From Moraxellaceae bacterium (GTDB taxonomy: Bacteria > Pseudomonadota > Gammaproteobacteria > Pseudomonadales > Moraxellaceae), in contig JAGLBJ010000005.1 of NCBI GenBank assembly GCA_018260315.1, positions 1 through 55,282 of the forward strand: a stretch of DNA of 55,282 bases, written 5' to 3'. Positions 47,107-55,282 of the stretch are shown in pieces (the first letter of the stretch is position 1; each line of letters opens with the position of its first letter). The notes beneath the pieces were generated by a model, which had not been told where the DNA came from, ran no database searches, and worked only from the letters and a program-made list of their open reading frames with translations. Both the position numbers and the translations under genes were made by a program.

Positions 47107-47574
47107 TTAAACGTAAGGATTATAAAACCCCAAACGCGCTAACGTTCCAATTTCCAAACCTTCCATAAGGGCAGCTTCTGCATCGCTGTGCACATGGTCA
47201 TAGCCCAATAAATGCAATACGCCATGCACTATTAAATGCGTTAAATGGGCTTGAGGGGATTTATGCTGCGCAACCGCTTCATCAACCACCACCGGCACGC
47301 AAATCACTAAATCCCCCAAAGGCTCATAGCCCAATTGTTCCACCATCATTGGTGAGACTTCGGCTGCAAATGATAAAACGTTGGTCGGTTTATACTGTCC
47401 ACGATATGCCAAATTTAACGCATGACTTTCATCGCGCCCCACCATACGCACTGTTATTTCTACACGATGCTTATAATGAATGGTATATAAAGTCGCCAAA
47501 ACTGCTTGTTCCACGGCGGCTATTTCCACCTTTAATTTTGGGCTGCGATACACCTGCTGGACTGACAACTGCAT
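47107..47574 (-). CDS. ybeY: Endoribonuclease YbeY (rRNA maturation factor)
   Basis: Metal-dependent endoribonuclease for 16S rRNA 3' maturation and quality control. In 155 residues the zinc motif has His117, His121 and His127 (HGVLHLLGYDH). The conserved TNVLSFA and GDLVICVPVV precede it. Its ATG overlaps the phoH-like stop by one base, so the two are coupled, as in most gammaproteobacteria. Confidence 0.96.
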   Translation of the reverse strand: MQLSVQQVYRSPKLKVEIAAVEQAVLATLYTIHYKHRVEITVRMVGRDESHALNLAYRGQYKPTNVLSFAAEVSPMMVEQLGYEPLGDLVICVPVVVDEAVAQHKSPQAHLTHLIVHGVLHLLGYDHVHSDAEAALMEGLEIGTLARLGFYNPYV

Positions 47575-48671
47575 TATGACAACGTTTCATCAGATGGCAT
47601 GGCTCCTGTATGCTGGGCATCGGCTGCCTGGTCATGGGCTTGTTGTAAAGCCTGCGCCTGCTGCTGCCGCGTACGTTTTTCAGTGGCTGTACGCTGCTGA
47701 ATATCGTCCCAGCCTTCGTACGCTTCAACAATTTTTTGTACTAATTGATGACGAACTACATCGCGTGAATGAAACCGGGTTATATGAATTTCTTCAATAT
47801 TTTCAAGCACTCGCAGCGCATGCGATAAGCCTGACTGATGACCGCGCGGCAAATCGACCTGCGTAACGTCACCGGTAATGACCGCCCGTGAGCCAAAACC
47901 CAACCGCGTTAAAAACATTTTCATTTGTTCAGGCGTGGTATTTTGTGCTTCATCTAAAATTACAAATGACTGATTCAACGTGCGGCCCCGCATATACGCA
48001 AGCGGTGCCACTTCAATCACCTGACGCTCAATCAGTTTGGCGACTTTTTCAAAGCCCAACATTTCGTAAAGTGCATCATATAATGGACGCAAATAGGGGT
48101 CGATTTTTTGGGTTAAATCTCCCGGTAAAAACCCTAATTTTTCGCCCGCTTCAACAGCCGGACGTACCAGTAAAATTCGTTGAATTTCGTTGCGCTCAAG
48201 CATATCAACGGCTGCCGCAACTGCCAAATACGTTTTACCCGTACCGGCAGGCCCGACACCAAAAGAAATATCACTTTGCAAAATACGCCGGACATAACGC
48301 GCCTGATTAGCGCCCCGAGGCCGAATTTTACCTTTACGAGTTTGCAACCAGACTTGTAGCTCTGCATCGGGCGTGTCATCATCTTCAAGCTCACGCTCAG
48401 TTTGGCTGCCTTGAATCATGACATGTAACTGTTCGGGACGAATATTGCGATTATGTTCGGTTTCATCATATAAGCGCTGCAATAAACTTTCAGCCCGTTC
48501 AATTGCAGCAAGCTCACCTTCCAAAATAAAGGCATCGCCGCGCTGTGCTACACTGATTCCAAGCCTTTGCTCAATAAGTTTTAAATGAGCATTATACGCG
48601 CCTAACATCGACTTTAAACGCTCAAGCGTCATGCCCGTAAATTCAACTGTACGACTTAAAGTGGCTGCCAA
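47574..48671 (-). CDS. ybeZ: PhoH-like ATPase YbeZ
   Basis: Cytosolic ATPase that works with YbeY in ribosome biogenesis. Walker A is GPAGTGKTYLA and Walker B FVILDEAQNTTPEQMKM; ITGDVTQVDLPRG follows. An N-terminal KH-like region (about residues 15-70) precedes the ATPase. It has 365 residues with a Gln/Ala-rich C-terminal tail. It is upstream of ybeY and 110 bp downstream of miaB, so miaB-ybeZ-ybeY may be one unit. Confidence 0.95.
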   Translation of the reverse strand: MAATLSRTVEFTGMTLERLKSMLGAYNAHLKLIEQRLGISVAQRGDAFILEGELAAIERAESLLQRLYDETEHNRNIRPEQLHVMIQGSQTERELEDDDTPDAELQVWLQTRKGKIRPRGANQARYVRRILQSDISFGVGPAGTGKTYLAVAAAVDMLERNEIQRILLVRPAVEAGEKLGFLPGDLTQKIDPYLRPLYDALYEMLGFEKVAKLIERQVIEVAPLAYMRGRTLNQSFVILDEAQNTTPEQMKMFLTRLGFGSRAVITGDVTQVDLPRGHQSGLSHALRVLENIEEIHITRFHSRDVVRHQLVQKIVEAYEGWDDIQQRTATEKRTRQQQAQALQQAHDQAADAQHTGAMPSDETLS

Positions 48672-48781
48672 GAAAATTCCTCATGGTTAATGGATACGGT
48701 AAACAACACGTTTAGGCTCCTGTAAACCTTAAACGTTATGCTATCTACATAACATCTAAAACACTATTTTACAAGTCAACG

Positions 48782-50215
48782 TTAATCAGATAACGCACTT
48801 ATACCTTCGACCGCAATCACTTTTGCTTCAACCAAATTCATGCTGCAAATACGCGTAACTTCTACCGTGGCAAAGCGACCAAGCCAGTCCTGTGGCCCGA
48901 CAAACTGCACCAGGCGTGTATTATCAGCGCTTGCAAGCAGCATGCCTGGCTCTCGGTCATTAGGCTTTTCAATCAACACACGTAACGTCTGACCCAGCAT
49001 GGCATCAGTTTTAGCAATGGTAGACGCTCTAATCACTTGCTTTAATTGATTTAAACGTTCTTTCTTAACCGATTCGGGGGTCGCATCCGGCAGTTCAGCC
49101 GCAGGCGTACCGGGACGTTTAGAATAAATAAAACTATACGAATGGTCAAAATCCAAGTCTTTAACCAGTTGCAGCGTTTCCTCAAATTCCGCATCGCCTT
49201 CTGCCGGAAAACCGATAATAAAATCGCTGGATAAATGCAAATCAGGTCGCACAGCCCGCAGTTTTTTGATTTTTTCAATATACACGTCAATGGTATGATT
49301 ACGTTTCATGGCTGCCAGCACTGCATTTGAACCACTTTGTACCGGCAAATGCAAATGCGATACCAGTTGCGGCAAATCGGCGTACGCAGCAATCAGTTCA
49401 TCGGAAAATTCTAACGGGTGACTGGTGGTATAACGCACGCGGCCAATGCCGGGAATCTGCACCACCAAGCGCAACAATTGCGCAAAGTTACACACTTGAC
49501 CCTCATGCGTTTCGCCGCGATATCCGTTGACATTCTGACCCAATAACGTCACTTCACGCACACCACGCGCGCCCAAGCTGGCAATTTCTGCAATCACGTC
49601 ATCTAACGGCCGCGATACTTCCTCGCCGCGTGTATACGGCACCACGCAAAACGAGCAGTATTTTGAACACCCTTCCATAATGGACACAAAGGCTTTAGGA
49701 CCTTCGACGCGAGGTTCGGGCAAAAAGTCAAATTTCTCAATATCGGGAAATGAAATATCCACCAAACTGATTTTTTTCGCCCCCTGGTAATGCTGCGCAT
49801 GATGTTGATTAAGTAAATGAGGCAATCGATGTAGCGTTTGTGGTCCGAACACCATATCCACGTATGGGGCCCGTTGTTGCAAGGCTTCACCTTCCTGCGA
49901 TGCCACACAGCCACCAACACCGATGACTACATGCGGATTTTTTTCCTTGAGTTTACGCCACCGCCCCAGTTCGCTAAACACTTTTTCTTGGGCTTTTTCA
50001 CGAATTGAGCAGGTATTCATCACTAAAACGTCTGCTTCAGCCGGGTTTTGCGTCAGCACATAACCATGACTCTCACCCAACAAATCGGCCATTCGGCTTG
50101 AATCGTAGGCATTCATCTGGCAACCCTGCGTTTCGATATAAAGCCGCTTACGGACAGGTGCCAGATCCTTTGCAGGAGCGCTTAATACTGACGGATCAAA
50201 GACTTGCACACTCAT
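48782..50215 (-). CDS. miaB: tRNA-2-methylthio-N6-dimethylallyladenosine synthase MiaB
   Basis: Radical-SAM methylthiotransferase acting on i6A37 of tRNA. The UPF0004 domain begins [18 protein letters not shown], with [16 protein letters not shown] and [11 protein letters not shown] providing the auxiliary cluster Cys. The radical-SAM triad is CSKYCSFC, followed by [17 protein letters not shown] domain ends the protein. From the ATG at 50215 it has 477 residues; a GTG 33 bases upstream is rejected. The paralogue rimO is at 13840-15294. miaA, which makes its substrate, begins at 55027. Confidence 0.97.
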   Translation of the reverse strand: MSVQVFDPSVLSAPAKDLAPVRKRLYIETQGCQMNAYDSSRMADLLGESHGYVLTQNPAEADVLVMNTCSIREKAQEKVFSELGRWRKLKEKNPHVVIGVGGCVASQEGEALQQRAPYVDMVFGPQTLHRLPHLLNQHHAQHYQGAKKISLVDISFPDIEKFDFLPEPRVEGPKAFVSIMEGCSKYCSFCVVPYTRGEEVSRPLDDVIAEIASLGARGVREVTLLGQNVNGYRGETHEGQVCNFAQLLRLVVQIPGIGRVRYTTSHPLEFSDELIAAYADLPQLVSHLHLPVQSGSNAVLAAMKRNHTIDVYIEKIKKLRAVRPDLHLSSDFIIGFPAEGDAEFEETLQLVKDLDFDHSYSFIYSKRPGTPAAELPDATPESVKKERLNQLKQVIRASTIAKTDAMLGQTLRVLIEKPNDREPGMLLASADNTRLVQFVGPQDWLGRFATVEVTRICSMNLVEAKVIAVEGISALSD

Positions 50216-50462
50216 GATATTTACGTAATTCCTAGATGTTTGATGCACATGGCGCTAAATGCATATTTAATCGTCCATTTTATCATACTTTTAGCACCAG
50301 CATGACCCTGCCAACTCTATAATGGTTCACCCAAAGTAGCTTTAAATACCAGACAATGCCGTACTTACATCACCGGTTTAATTTTGTCAAGCAATGTTAA
50401 CGTTTTTTGCCAGTCAGATAATAGTTTAATCTGTACGACCTTAGGTTTTTATCCATAAACCC

Positions 50463-51533
50463 CTAATACAGGGACAACAATTCAGGAAAATCGGCACGGC
50501 CTGCAAATTTGGCTAGAAGAGTTCTGCGGTCACGCTATCCCACCGAACGTCCGTATTTATCCTCGTCTAAACTTGCCTGATGATAAATTTCAAATACGCG
50601 GGCTAATTTATCGGCTGCATCTATTTCGTCGAGTTTTTGTTGCAGCGTGGCAATCAGTTTTTCATCAACCTGTTTTTGCAGTCCTTCTACTTTTAAATAT
50701 CGAAATATATTCAATATTCCCAAGTTAGCCGTTCTGTGACCTTGCTCTACATGACCAGCCCGCGCTGCCACCATATACTCCGGGTTAATATGCGCATATT
50801 GCTCATCAAATGCCGGAAATAACATAATACAGATTAGCCGTCAATTTAAAATCGCCATAGGCACCATCACCGCCCAGGGTTATAACAGCCTGATAACGTT
50901 TAAAATTTTTGGCACAGTCGGGTAACTTGTTATCTGTAAAAGGAGTTAATGGGGCATAGCCATTGGTAAGCATACAAGCATGGACTTTGAGTATAATCAG
51001 CCGTTTAAAATCGTCATATTTTTTGGTAATTTGGCATTGGGTTGATGAATATGCGCTTTTTCACCGGTTTCACGTTCGATTCTATTCTGTTCTGCCACCC
51101 TTTGCGCCAGTTCTAACAGATAAATTGAGCCGTCGGGGTAATAGAAAGTACCTCGGATATCGTAGATCACCAGCCCAAATCGCGAGCCATCAGGCGTATC
51201 ACCCGCAGCAATTCACTGTTAACCAAATGCTCAACAAATGGTGCTTTTACCTGCAACACATCAGGCGAAGGAATAGCCACTGCCTCAAGATTCGGTTGGT
51301 CGGGTATTTCATTTTCGGCATTTAAATAACTGTCAATAAAGACATCGGAATAATTCATGCTCGACGCCTCGGCAGTCAAGCGCCAGCCCAACTCCAGAAT
51401 TGAGGCTGCTGGTAGCGATGGGAGTAGTACGCAGCACATCAAAATCGGCCTTAGCGACCGATAAACTGCTGTCAGTCCCGGCCGCGAGTGCAGGATATTG
51501 AGCCGTATCCCAAATGTATAAACTCGGACACAT
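50463..51533 (-). pseudogene. Multiply frameshifted gene (or two adjacent genes) of unknown function
   Basis: An ATG at 51533 has GAGG eight bases upstream and opens MCPSLYIWDTAQYPALAAG. Continuous protein-like sequence then passes through five reading steps: frame 2 (ELGWRLTAEASSMNYSDVF, to a stop at 51167), frame 3 (GLVIYDIRGTFYYPDGS, to 50997), frame 4 (CMLTNGYAPLTPFTDNKLPD and VITLGGDGAYGDFKLTANL, to 50806) and frame 5 (FPAFDEQYAHINPEYMVAA, to a TAG at 50535). The same frame continues past that TAG for 23 codons (KFAGRADFPELLSLY) to 50463. Four shifts and one amber point to decay. The steps near 51030 could also separate two genes. I recognise no family. Confidence 0.72.
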
Positions 51534-51732
51534 TTAATTTACCTCGTTTTAGAGTTTTACATAAAAAGTTTACTTTGCTGGCATGCTCAAATCGTTAATC
51601 CGGTATCGTATTTTTTTCTTTGCCTGCCATTAAATAACGAGATATATGAAATTTTCTTAAGTTACCTAGGATATATTTATTGTCATTTATTTAGGCTATT
51701 TATTAAGCTTATTCAGTCTATTAAACACACAT

Positions 51733-51754
51733 AAAAAAACCCGCCAAAGCAGGT
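51733..51754 (-). terminator. Intrinsic terminator downstream of tsf
   Basis: On the minus strand ACCTGC, loop TTTG, GCGGGT (one T-G wobble), followed by six T residues. It lies about 30 bp after the tsf stop and ends the rpsB-tsf unit. Confidence 0.85.
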
Positions 51755-51784
51755 TCTTAAACGACATCGTTAACTTAAAAAAGC

Positions 51785-52666
51785 TTATTTTGCAGCAGCC
51801 GCAGCTTGCGTTTGTGCCACTTCTTCAGCAAAGTTGACTTCTTTTTTCTCAATGCCTTCGCCCACTTCCATACGGGCAAATTTTTGAATGGTCATGCCAT
51901 CGGCTGCCAGGATATCTTTAACTTTTTTCTCGTTATCGATGACGTAGGCTTGACGGGTTAAAACCACTTCATTTAAATATTTATCCAAGCTGCCGGTAAT
52001 CATTTTTTCAACGATTTCTTCAGGTTTGCCCGACTCACGCGCTTTACTTGCAAAAATATCTTTTTCACGCGCCAACACATCAGCAGGCACATCTTCAGCA
52101 TTTAAAGCTACCGGGTTAAAAGCAGCAACATGCATTGCCATACCTTTAGCCACCTCTTCACTGCCACTAGCATACGCGACGACAACGCCAATTTTTAAAC
52201 CATGCTGATAAACCGCCAAATGGTCGCCTTCTACAATCGTGGCACGACGCACCTGGATATTTTCACCGATTTTTTGTACCAATGATACGCGAGCCTCTTC
52301 AACTGTTTGACCATCGCCATAAGCCAACGCACCAATAGCAACAGGGTCGGTTGCATGGTTTGCCAAGGCAACTTCAGCCACTTTTTTGGCAAAATTGGAG
52401 AAATTATCATCTTTTGCCACAAAATCGGTTTGGCTGTTGACTTCAAGCATTAACGCACGATTGCCATTTTGAGCAATGATAATGGCGCCATCAGCCGCGA
52501 TATTACCGGCCTTTTTAGCGGCTTTAGCCTGACCCGACTTACGTAAATTATCAATGGCTACTTCGATATCACCGACGGTTTCTTCCAGAGCTTTTTTGCA
52601 TTCCATCATGCCAAGGCCGGTACGGTCACGTAATTCTTTTACCATGCTTGCGCTAATTGCTGCCAT
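51785..52666 (-). CDS. tsf: Elongation factor Ts
   Basis: Nucleotide-exchange factor for EF-Tu. From the ATG at 52666 (AAGGA seven bases upstream) it has 293 residues; an ATG six codons earlier is rejected. The N-terminal UBA-like domain reads MVKELRDRTGLGMMECKKAL, with the TGLGMMECK signature. The core has VNSQTDFVAKDDNF with the Phe and Asp that displace Mg in EF-Tu. It follows rpsB by 366 bp, a longer gap than usual. Confidence 0.97.
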   Translation of the reverse strand: MAAISASMVKELRDRTGLGMMECKKALEETVGDIEVAIDNLRKSGQAKAAKKAGNIAADGAIIIAQNGNRALMLEVNSQTDFVAKDDNFSNFAKKVAEVALANHATDPVAIGALAYGDGQTVEEARVSLVQKIGENIQVRRATIVEGDHLAVYQHGLKIGVVVAYASGSEEVAKGMAMHVAAFNPVALNAEDVPADVLAREKDIFASKARESGKPEEIVEKMITGSLDKYLNEVVLTRQAYVIDNEKKVKDILAADGMTIQKFARMEVGEGIEKKEVNFAEEVAQTQAAAAAK

Positions 52667-53032
52667 CTTGGTGTCCTTATTCATTTAAAGATTATGGTAA
52701 AAATCAGAGGCAATACATCAGCTAAAACAGTCAGATAGGCTGTAACGCCGGTATTGTAATTCGCCTCATCTATTAAAAAACCAACAAACTAAAAAAGACA
52801 CAGGATTCGATTAGCGTTTAAATGGTTTAAACCTTCATCGGCCAATATGTCTTTTTTACAACTGAGTGACGATATCGAGTAAATCGCCTAGCCCACACCT
52901 AGTCCATTATAGTCACTGAATATAACCAAACGATGACGTTTAACCAAAAGGTTGTTAAGGCTTTAGGCAATTGATCCTTCACAGTCTAGCGCATAGCTCA
53001 CTCATACAGAACAAGCCATGCGCCCTGTTTGA
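52667..53032. other. Long rpsB-tsf spacer with a stem-loop
   Basis: 366 bp between rpsB and tsf, with no gene seen. Ten bases past the rpsB stop, GCGCATAGC (52989-52997) and GCCATGCGC (53015-53023) form a hairpin with one mismatch and an 18-nt loop. No T-run follows on the minus strand, so it is more likely an mRNA 3' stabiliser or attenuator than a terminator. Confidence 0.45.
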
Positions 53033-53839
53033 TTAATGCGTTATATCAGACTGTACAGGCTCAGCAGTACCGGTGGTCGTATCAGCCGTGCTGTCAGTTG
53101 CCTGACTAGCTGCTTCAGCATGTTTTGCTTGTGCATTACTTTGCGATTGGGCATATTCTTTACCCGCTAAAATCGCATCGGCCATAGCACTGGCATACAA
53201 CGTTACGGCACGAATTGCGTCGTCATTTCCAGGGATAATATAATCCACATTATCAGGATTTGAGTTTGTATCGACTATCCCGATAACCGGAATACCCAAA
53301 TTTTTGGCTTCCTTAATCGCAATCGCTTCATGGTCAACATCAATTACAAAAATAGCATCGGGTAAACCACCCATATTTTTAATGCCGCCTAAAGCACGCT
53401 CTAATTTTTCCATCTCACGGGTACGCTCCAAGGCTTCACGCTTGGTCAATTTAGCAAACGTACCATCTTGTGACTGACTTTCAAGCTCTTTTAAGCGATT
53501 AATCGATTGACGTAAGGTTTTCCAGTTGGTCAACATGCCGCCAAGCCAGCGATGGTCAACATAAGGCATGCCCGCACGTAGTGCCTGCTCGCGAATAATT
53601 TCGCTGGCTGCGCGTTTAGTGCCCACAAATAACACTTTATTTTTTTTGCTGGCCAAATTGTTTACATAATTAAGCGCATCATTTAACGCAGGCACCGTGT
53701 GCTCTAGGTTAATGATATGGATTTTGTTACGCGCGCCGAAAATAAACGGCTTCATTTTAGGGTTCCAAAAACGGGTTTGGTGCCCAAAGTGAGCGCCTGC
53801 CTGAAGCAAGTCGCGCATACTAACTTGATACTCTGCCAT
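53033..53839 (-). CDS. rpsB: 30S ribosomal protein S2
   Basis: Ribosomal protein on the 30S back, contacting S1. From the ATG at 53839 (AGG eight bases upstream) it has 268 residues. [20 protein letters not shown] is the family start, [15 protein letters not shown] and [16 protein letters not shown] are further signatures, and [19 protein letters not shown] the C-terminal domain. The last 30 residues are a Thr/Ala/Gln-rich extension. A longer open frame to 53887 is not family-like. Confidence 0.97.
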   Translation of the reverse strand: MAEYQVSMRDLLQAGAHFGHQTRFWNPKMKPFIFGARNKIHIINLEHTVPALNDALNYVNNLASKKNKVLFVGTKRAASEIIREQALRAGMPYVDHRWLGGMLTNWKTLRQSINRLKELESQSQDGTFAKLTKREALERTREMEKLERALGGIKNMGGLPDAIFVIDVDHEAIAIKEAKNLGIPVIGIVDTNSNPDNVDYIIPGNDDAIRAVTLYASAMADAILAGKEYAQSQSNAQAKHAEAASQATDSTADTTTGTAEPVQSDITH

Positions 53840-54012
53840 AATAATACCTGATAAAAAACAATGGGTTAGGCCTCCATACGCCCGCAATATCCACTTTAAT
53901 CAATGGCATAATATCCTTCGACTAAGCACCCAGATAGTGTGACGGCGTATGTGTGGATTTTTCCTTTATGTCTGGTTAAGGTTAACCCTAAACAGTTCAT
54001 GGAAGGGCGCAG

Positions 54013-54041
54013 AGTATAGCATAATCTTAAGCCAATGTTAA
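54013..54041 (-). promoter_or_regulatory. Promoter of rpsB-tsf
   Basis: On the minus strand TTAACA (54036-54041) and TATACT (54013-54018) are separated by exactly 17 bp, each one mismatch from consensus. Transcription would start near 54006, giving a leader of about 165 nt before rpsB. S2 autoregulates its own leader in other gammaproteobacteria, so this leader may contain that element. Confidence 0.65.
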
Positions 54042-54136
54042 GCCTCAATCGATATAAAAGACTAAACCTACTCTTATGCGTTCATCGTTATTTATAAAGG
54101 CAGATGTTTAGACAGACTGTTTTTTAAGATATCAGG

Positions 54137-54689
54137 TCAAGCCGTTCGATATTGACTTAGCTGTGCAAGGGTATTAGCCATTTTATTTTCGCTTAATGCT
54201 TTAATAAATTGTAATTGAATTTTATGTTCATGACTGACCTGGGATTCACCAGGTTCTGTGCTATTATCTGAAAAATTATCCAAAATATCTTTCCAGTTAA
54301 TGACATTTTCGGCAATATTAGCAAAATATTTAACCTCTTGCGTTGCAATTCCCTCGACTAAACACTCAATCGCCGCAAAAATCTCTAAAACCCCTTGATG
54401 AGCATCATTATCTAACTGCGAGGTATTCTCATTCAAGTTAATTTCGGCTAATAATTCCTTACATTCCGCAATGTTGATTAACGTATAGTCAAACCAAGCA
54501 GCCTGAATGATAGCCTCAAACATCTCATAAATTTCGGTTGATTTAGTTAAATCGATAAACGCTTTTTTAATCAAGGGGTGGCTTAATAAGGCTTCACAGC
54601 ACCACGCCCCAAATTGACTTTTTTTGCGCCAAGGTCAAGGGTTCAAGATGCTTGCTTATACTGGTGATATGTTGGTCTATCGTTTTCAT
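54137..54689 (-). pseudogene. Gene of unknown function interrupted at an A7 tract
   Basis: The ATG at 54689 opens MKTIDQHITSISKHLEPLTL, then AQKK. At the seven-A tract (54619-54625 on this strand's complement) that frame soon stops. One base fewer joins it to SQFGAWCCEALLSHPLIKKA and on through EMFEAIIQAAWFDYTLINIA to the stop at 54137, about 183 residues in all. The downstream part alone could start at a TTG at 54574. The product is helical and acidic with no signal peptide; the FGAWCCEALL start faintly recalls DUF416-type proteins, but I do not assign it. It may be a real mutation, a sequencing indel or a slippage site. Confidence 0.65.
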
Positions 54690-55026
54690 GTTATACCCTG
54701 ATGAATGCTTTAATGGAGTTATAGATAAGCGTTTTACTACTTTTGCGTCTTACTACTTTTATAGTGGCATAAACTGCTATGGTACCTGCTTTCTTATTAC
54801 ACGCTTTAAATTATACAAACGGCCTAAAATAAACCCGAATGTATTTTTAAGCGTTTAGCAGTATACTCATTTAAGGTGACATTGTGAATGTTTAGTCTTT
54901 TAAAAACAGCTCTTTTTAAGATGTTTAGTTCTTAAATGCCATTAAAAAAAACAGTTTAAGGATTAAGCAGTTGTGCTCAAAATTAAATTAACGCTATCAT
55001 ACGTGTTTATTCCTAAGCTATATGCT
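54690..55026. other. AT-rich region upstream of miaA
   Basis: About 340 bp with no gene recognised. The 11-mer TTACTACTTTT occurs twice (54734-54744, 54750-54760), 16 bp apart. The miaA promoter lies near the right end. Confidence 0.45.
54971..55000 (+). promoter_or_regulatory. Candidate miaA promoter
   Basis: TTGTGC (54971-54976), an 18-bp spacer and TATCAT (54995-55000), about 27 bp before the miaA ATG. Each box has four of six consensus bases. Confidence 0.35.
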
Positions 55027-55282
55027 ATGTCTTCTACTCTTAAGCTGTCTGTTTTTAAGGCGACTATTTCCAAGCCTCCTGTTGTGCTATTAATGGGCCC
55101 AACGGCAAGCGGGAAAACGGCTTTGGCCTGCGAATGGTATAAACGCGGCGATGTTGAATTAATTTCGGTTGATTCAGCTTTAATTTATCGCGATATGAAC
55201 ATTGGGACAGCAAAGCCCTCAGCGCAAGAATTATTAGAGTTTCCTCATGCTTTAATTAATATTTTAAACCCCACTGAAAGCT
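55027..55282 (+). CDS. miaA: tRNA dimethylallyltransferase MiaA (5' part, runs off the window)
   Basis: Transfers dimethylallyl from DMAPP to A37 of tRNAs reading U-first codons; the product is the substrate of MiaB. The visible 85 codons carry the P-loop [16 protein letters not shown] and [19 protein letters not shown], both diagnostic. The start is the ATG at 55027 ([18 protein letters not shown]), about 20 residues before the usual first strand. A GTG at 55003 is in frame and an ATG at 55022 is out of frame. The C-terminal two thirds lie outside. Confidence 0.95.
   Translation, partial: MSSTLKLSVFKATISKPPVVLLMGPTASGKTALACEWYKRGDVELISVDSALIYRDMNIGTAKPSAQELLEFPHALINILNPTES

Noticed and set aside
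54652..54858. 68-codon plus-strand frame before miaA
   Set aside because: It overlaps the 5' end of the broken minus-strand gene, is low-complexity and has no ribosome site.

Overview
This window looks like core chromosome of a gammaproteobacterium of the Moraxellaceae type (Acinetobacter and relatives) with moderate GC. The inference rests on remembered family features, not on a search. UppS carries the variant GNNR in place of the usual GNGR, Frr closely resembles remembered Acinetobacter Frr, the mla operon runs F-E-D-C-B, a stand-alone RsxB sits beside Nth, and metX is followed by metW. I saw no rRNA, tRNA or CRISPR array.

Layout. (1) Positions 1-15294, mostly minus strand: secG (cut by the window edge) and tpiA; a DUF4124-like protein on the plus strand; lolA-serS; then the envelope/translation cluster rimO, pyrH, frr, uppS, cdsA, dxr, rseP, bamA, skp. 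It links ribosome recycling, UMP synthesis, isoprenoid and undecaprenyl carrier synthesis, phospholipid precursor synthesis and outer-membrane protein assembly. (2) 15300-19500: the nitrogen two-component pair glnL-glnG, preceded by repeated NtrC-like sites, then an alpha/beta hydrolase. (3) 20060-23490: the complete mlaFEDCB phospholipid transport operon, ending in a strong terminator. (4) 23500-33600: a PliG-like periplasmic protein, rlmH, rsxB, nth, a lipoprotein nucleotidase behind a Pho-box-like promoter, a Sel1 protein, a zincin-like protein, a PP0621-like protein, an endonuclease V-like protein, nadE and an FAH-family hydrolase. (5) 33700-37400: tig, clpP, clpX.

(6) 37400-44150 is the most accessory-looking part: a VapBC-type toxin-antitoxin pair, a gene-poor stretch with possible decayed coding sequence, metX-metW, a secreted Sel1 protein, rdgB, a truncated IS200/IS605 element (TnpB C-terminus plus right-end hairpins) abutting the rdgB 3' end, and an LpxL-like acyltransferase. 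(7) 44160-50215: an orphan lipoprotein behind uup, slyX, ybeY-phoH and miaB. (8) 50460-55282: a multiply frameshifted gene, tsf, rpsB, a second gene broken at an A7 tract, and the start of miaA.

The window is mainly housekeeping. I did not find a convincing new multi-gene system. The observations most worth checking are the NtrC-site array before glnL, the 11-bp-phased Pho box before the nucleotidase, the IS605 remnant whose guide RNA would read the rdgB 3' end, the two broken genes flanking rpsB-tsf, and the tandem operator-like repeats upstream of vapBC.
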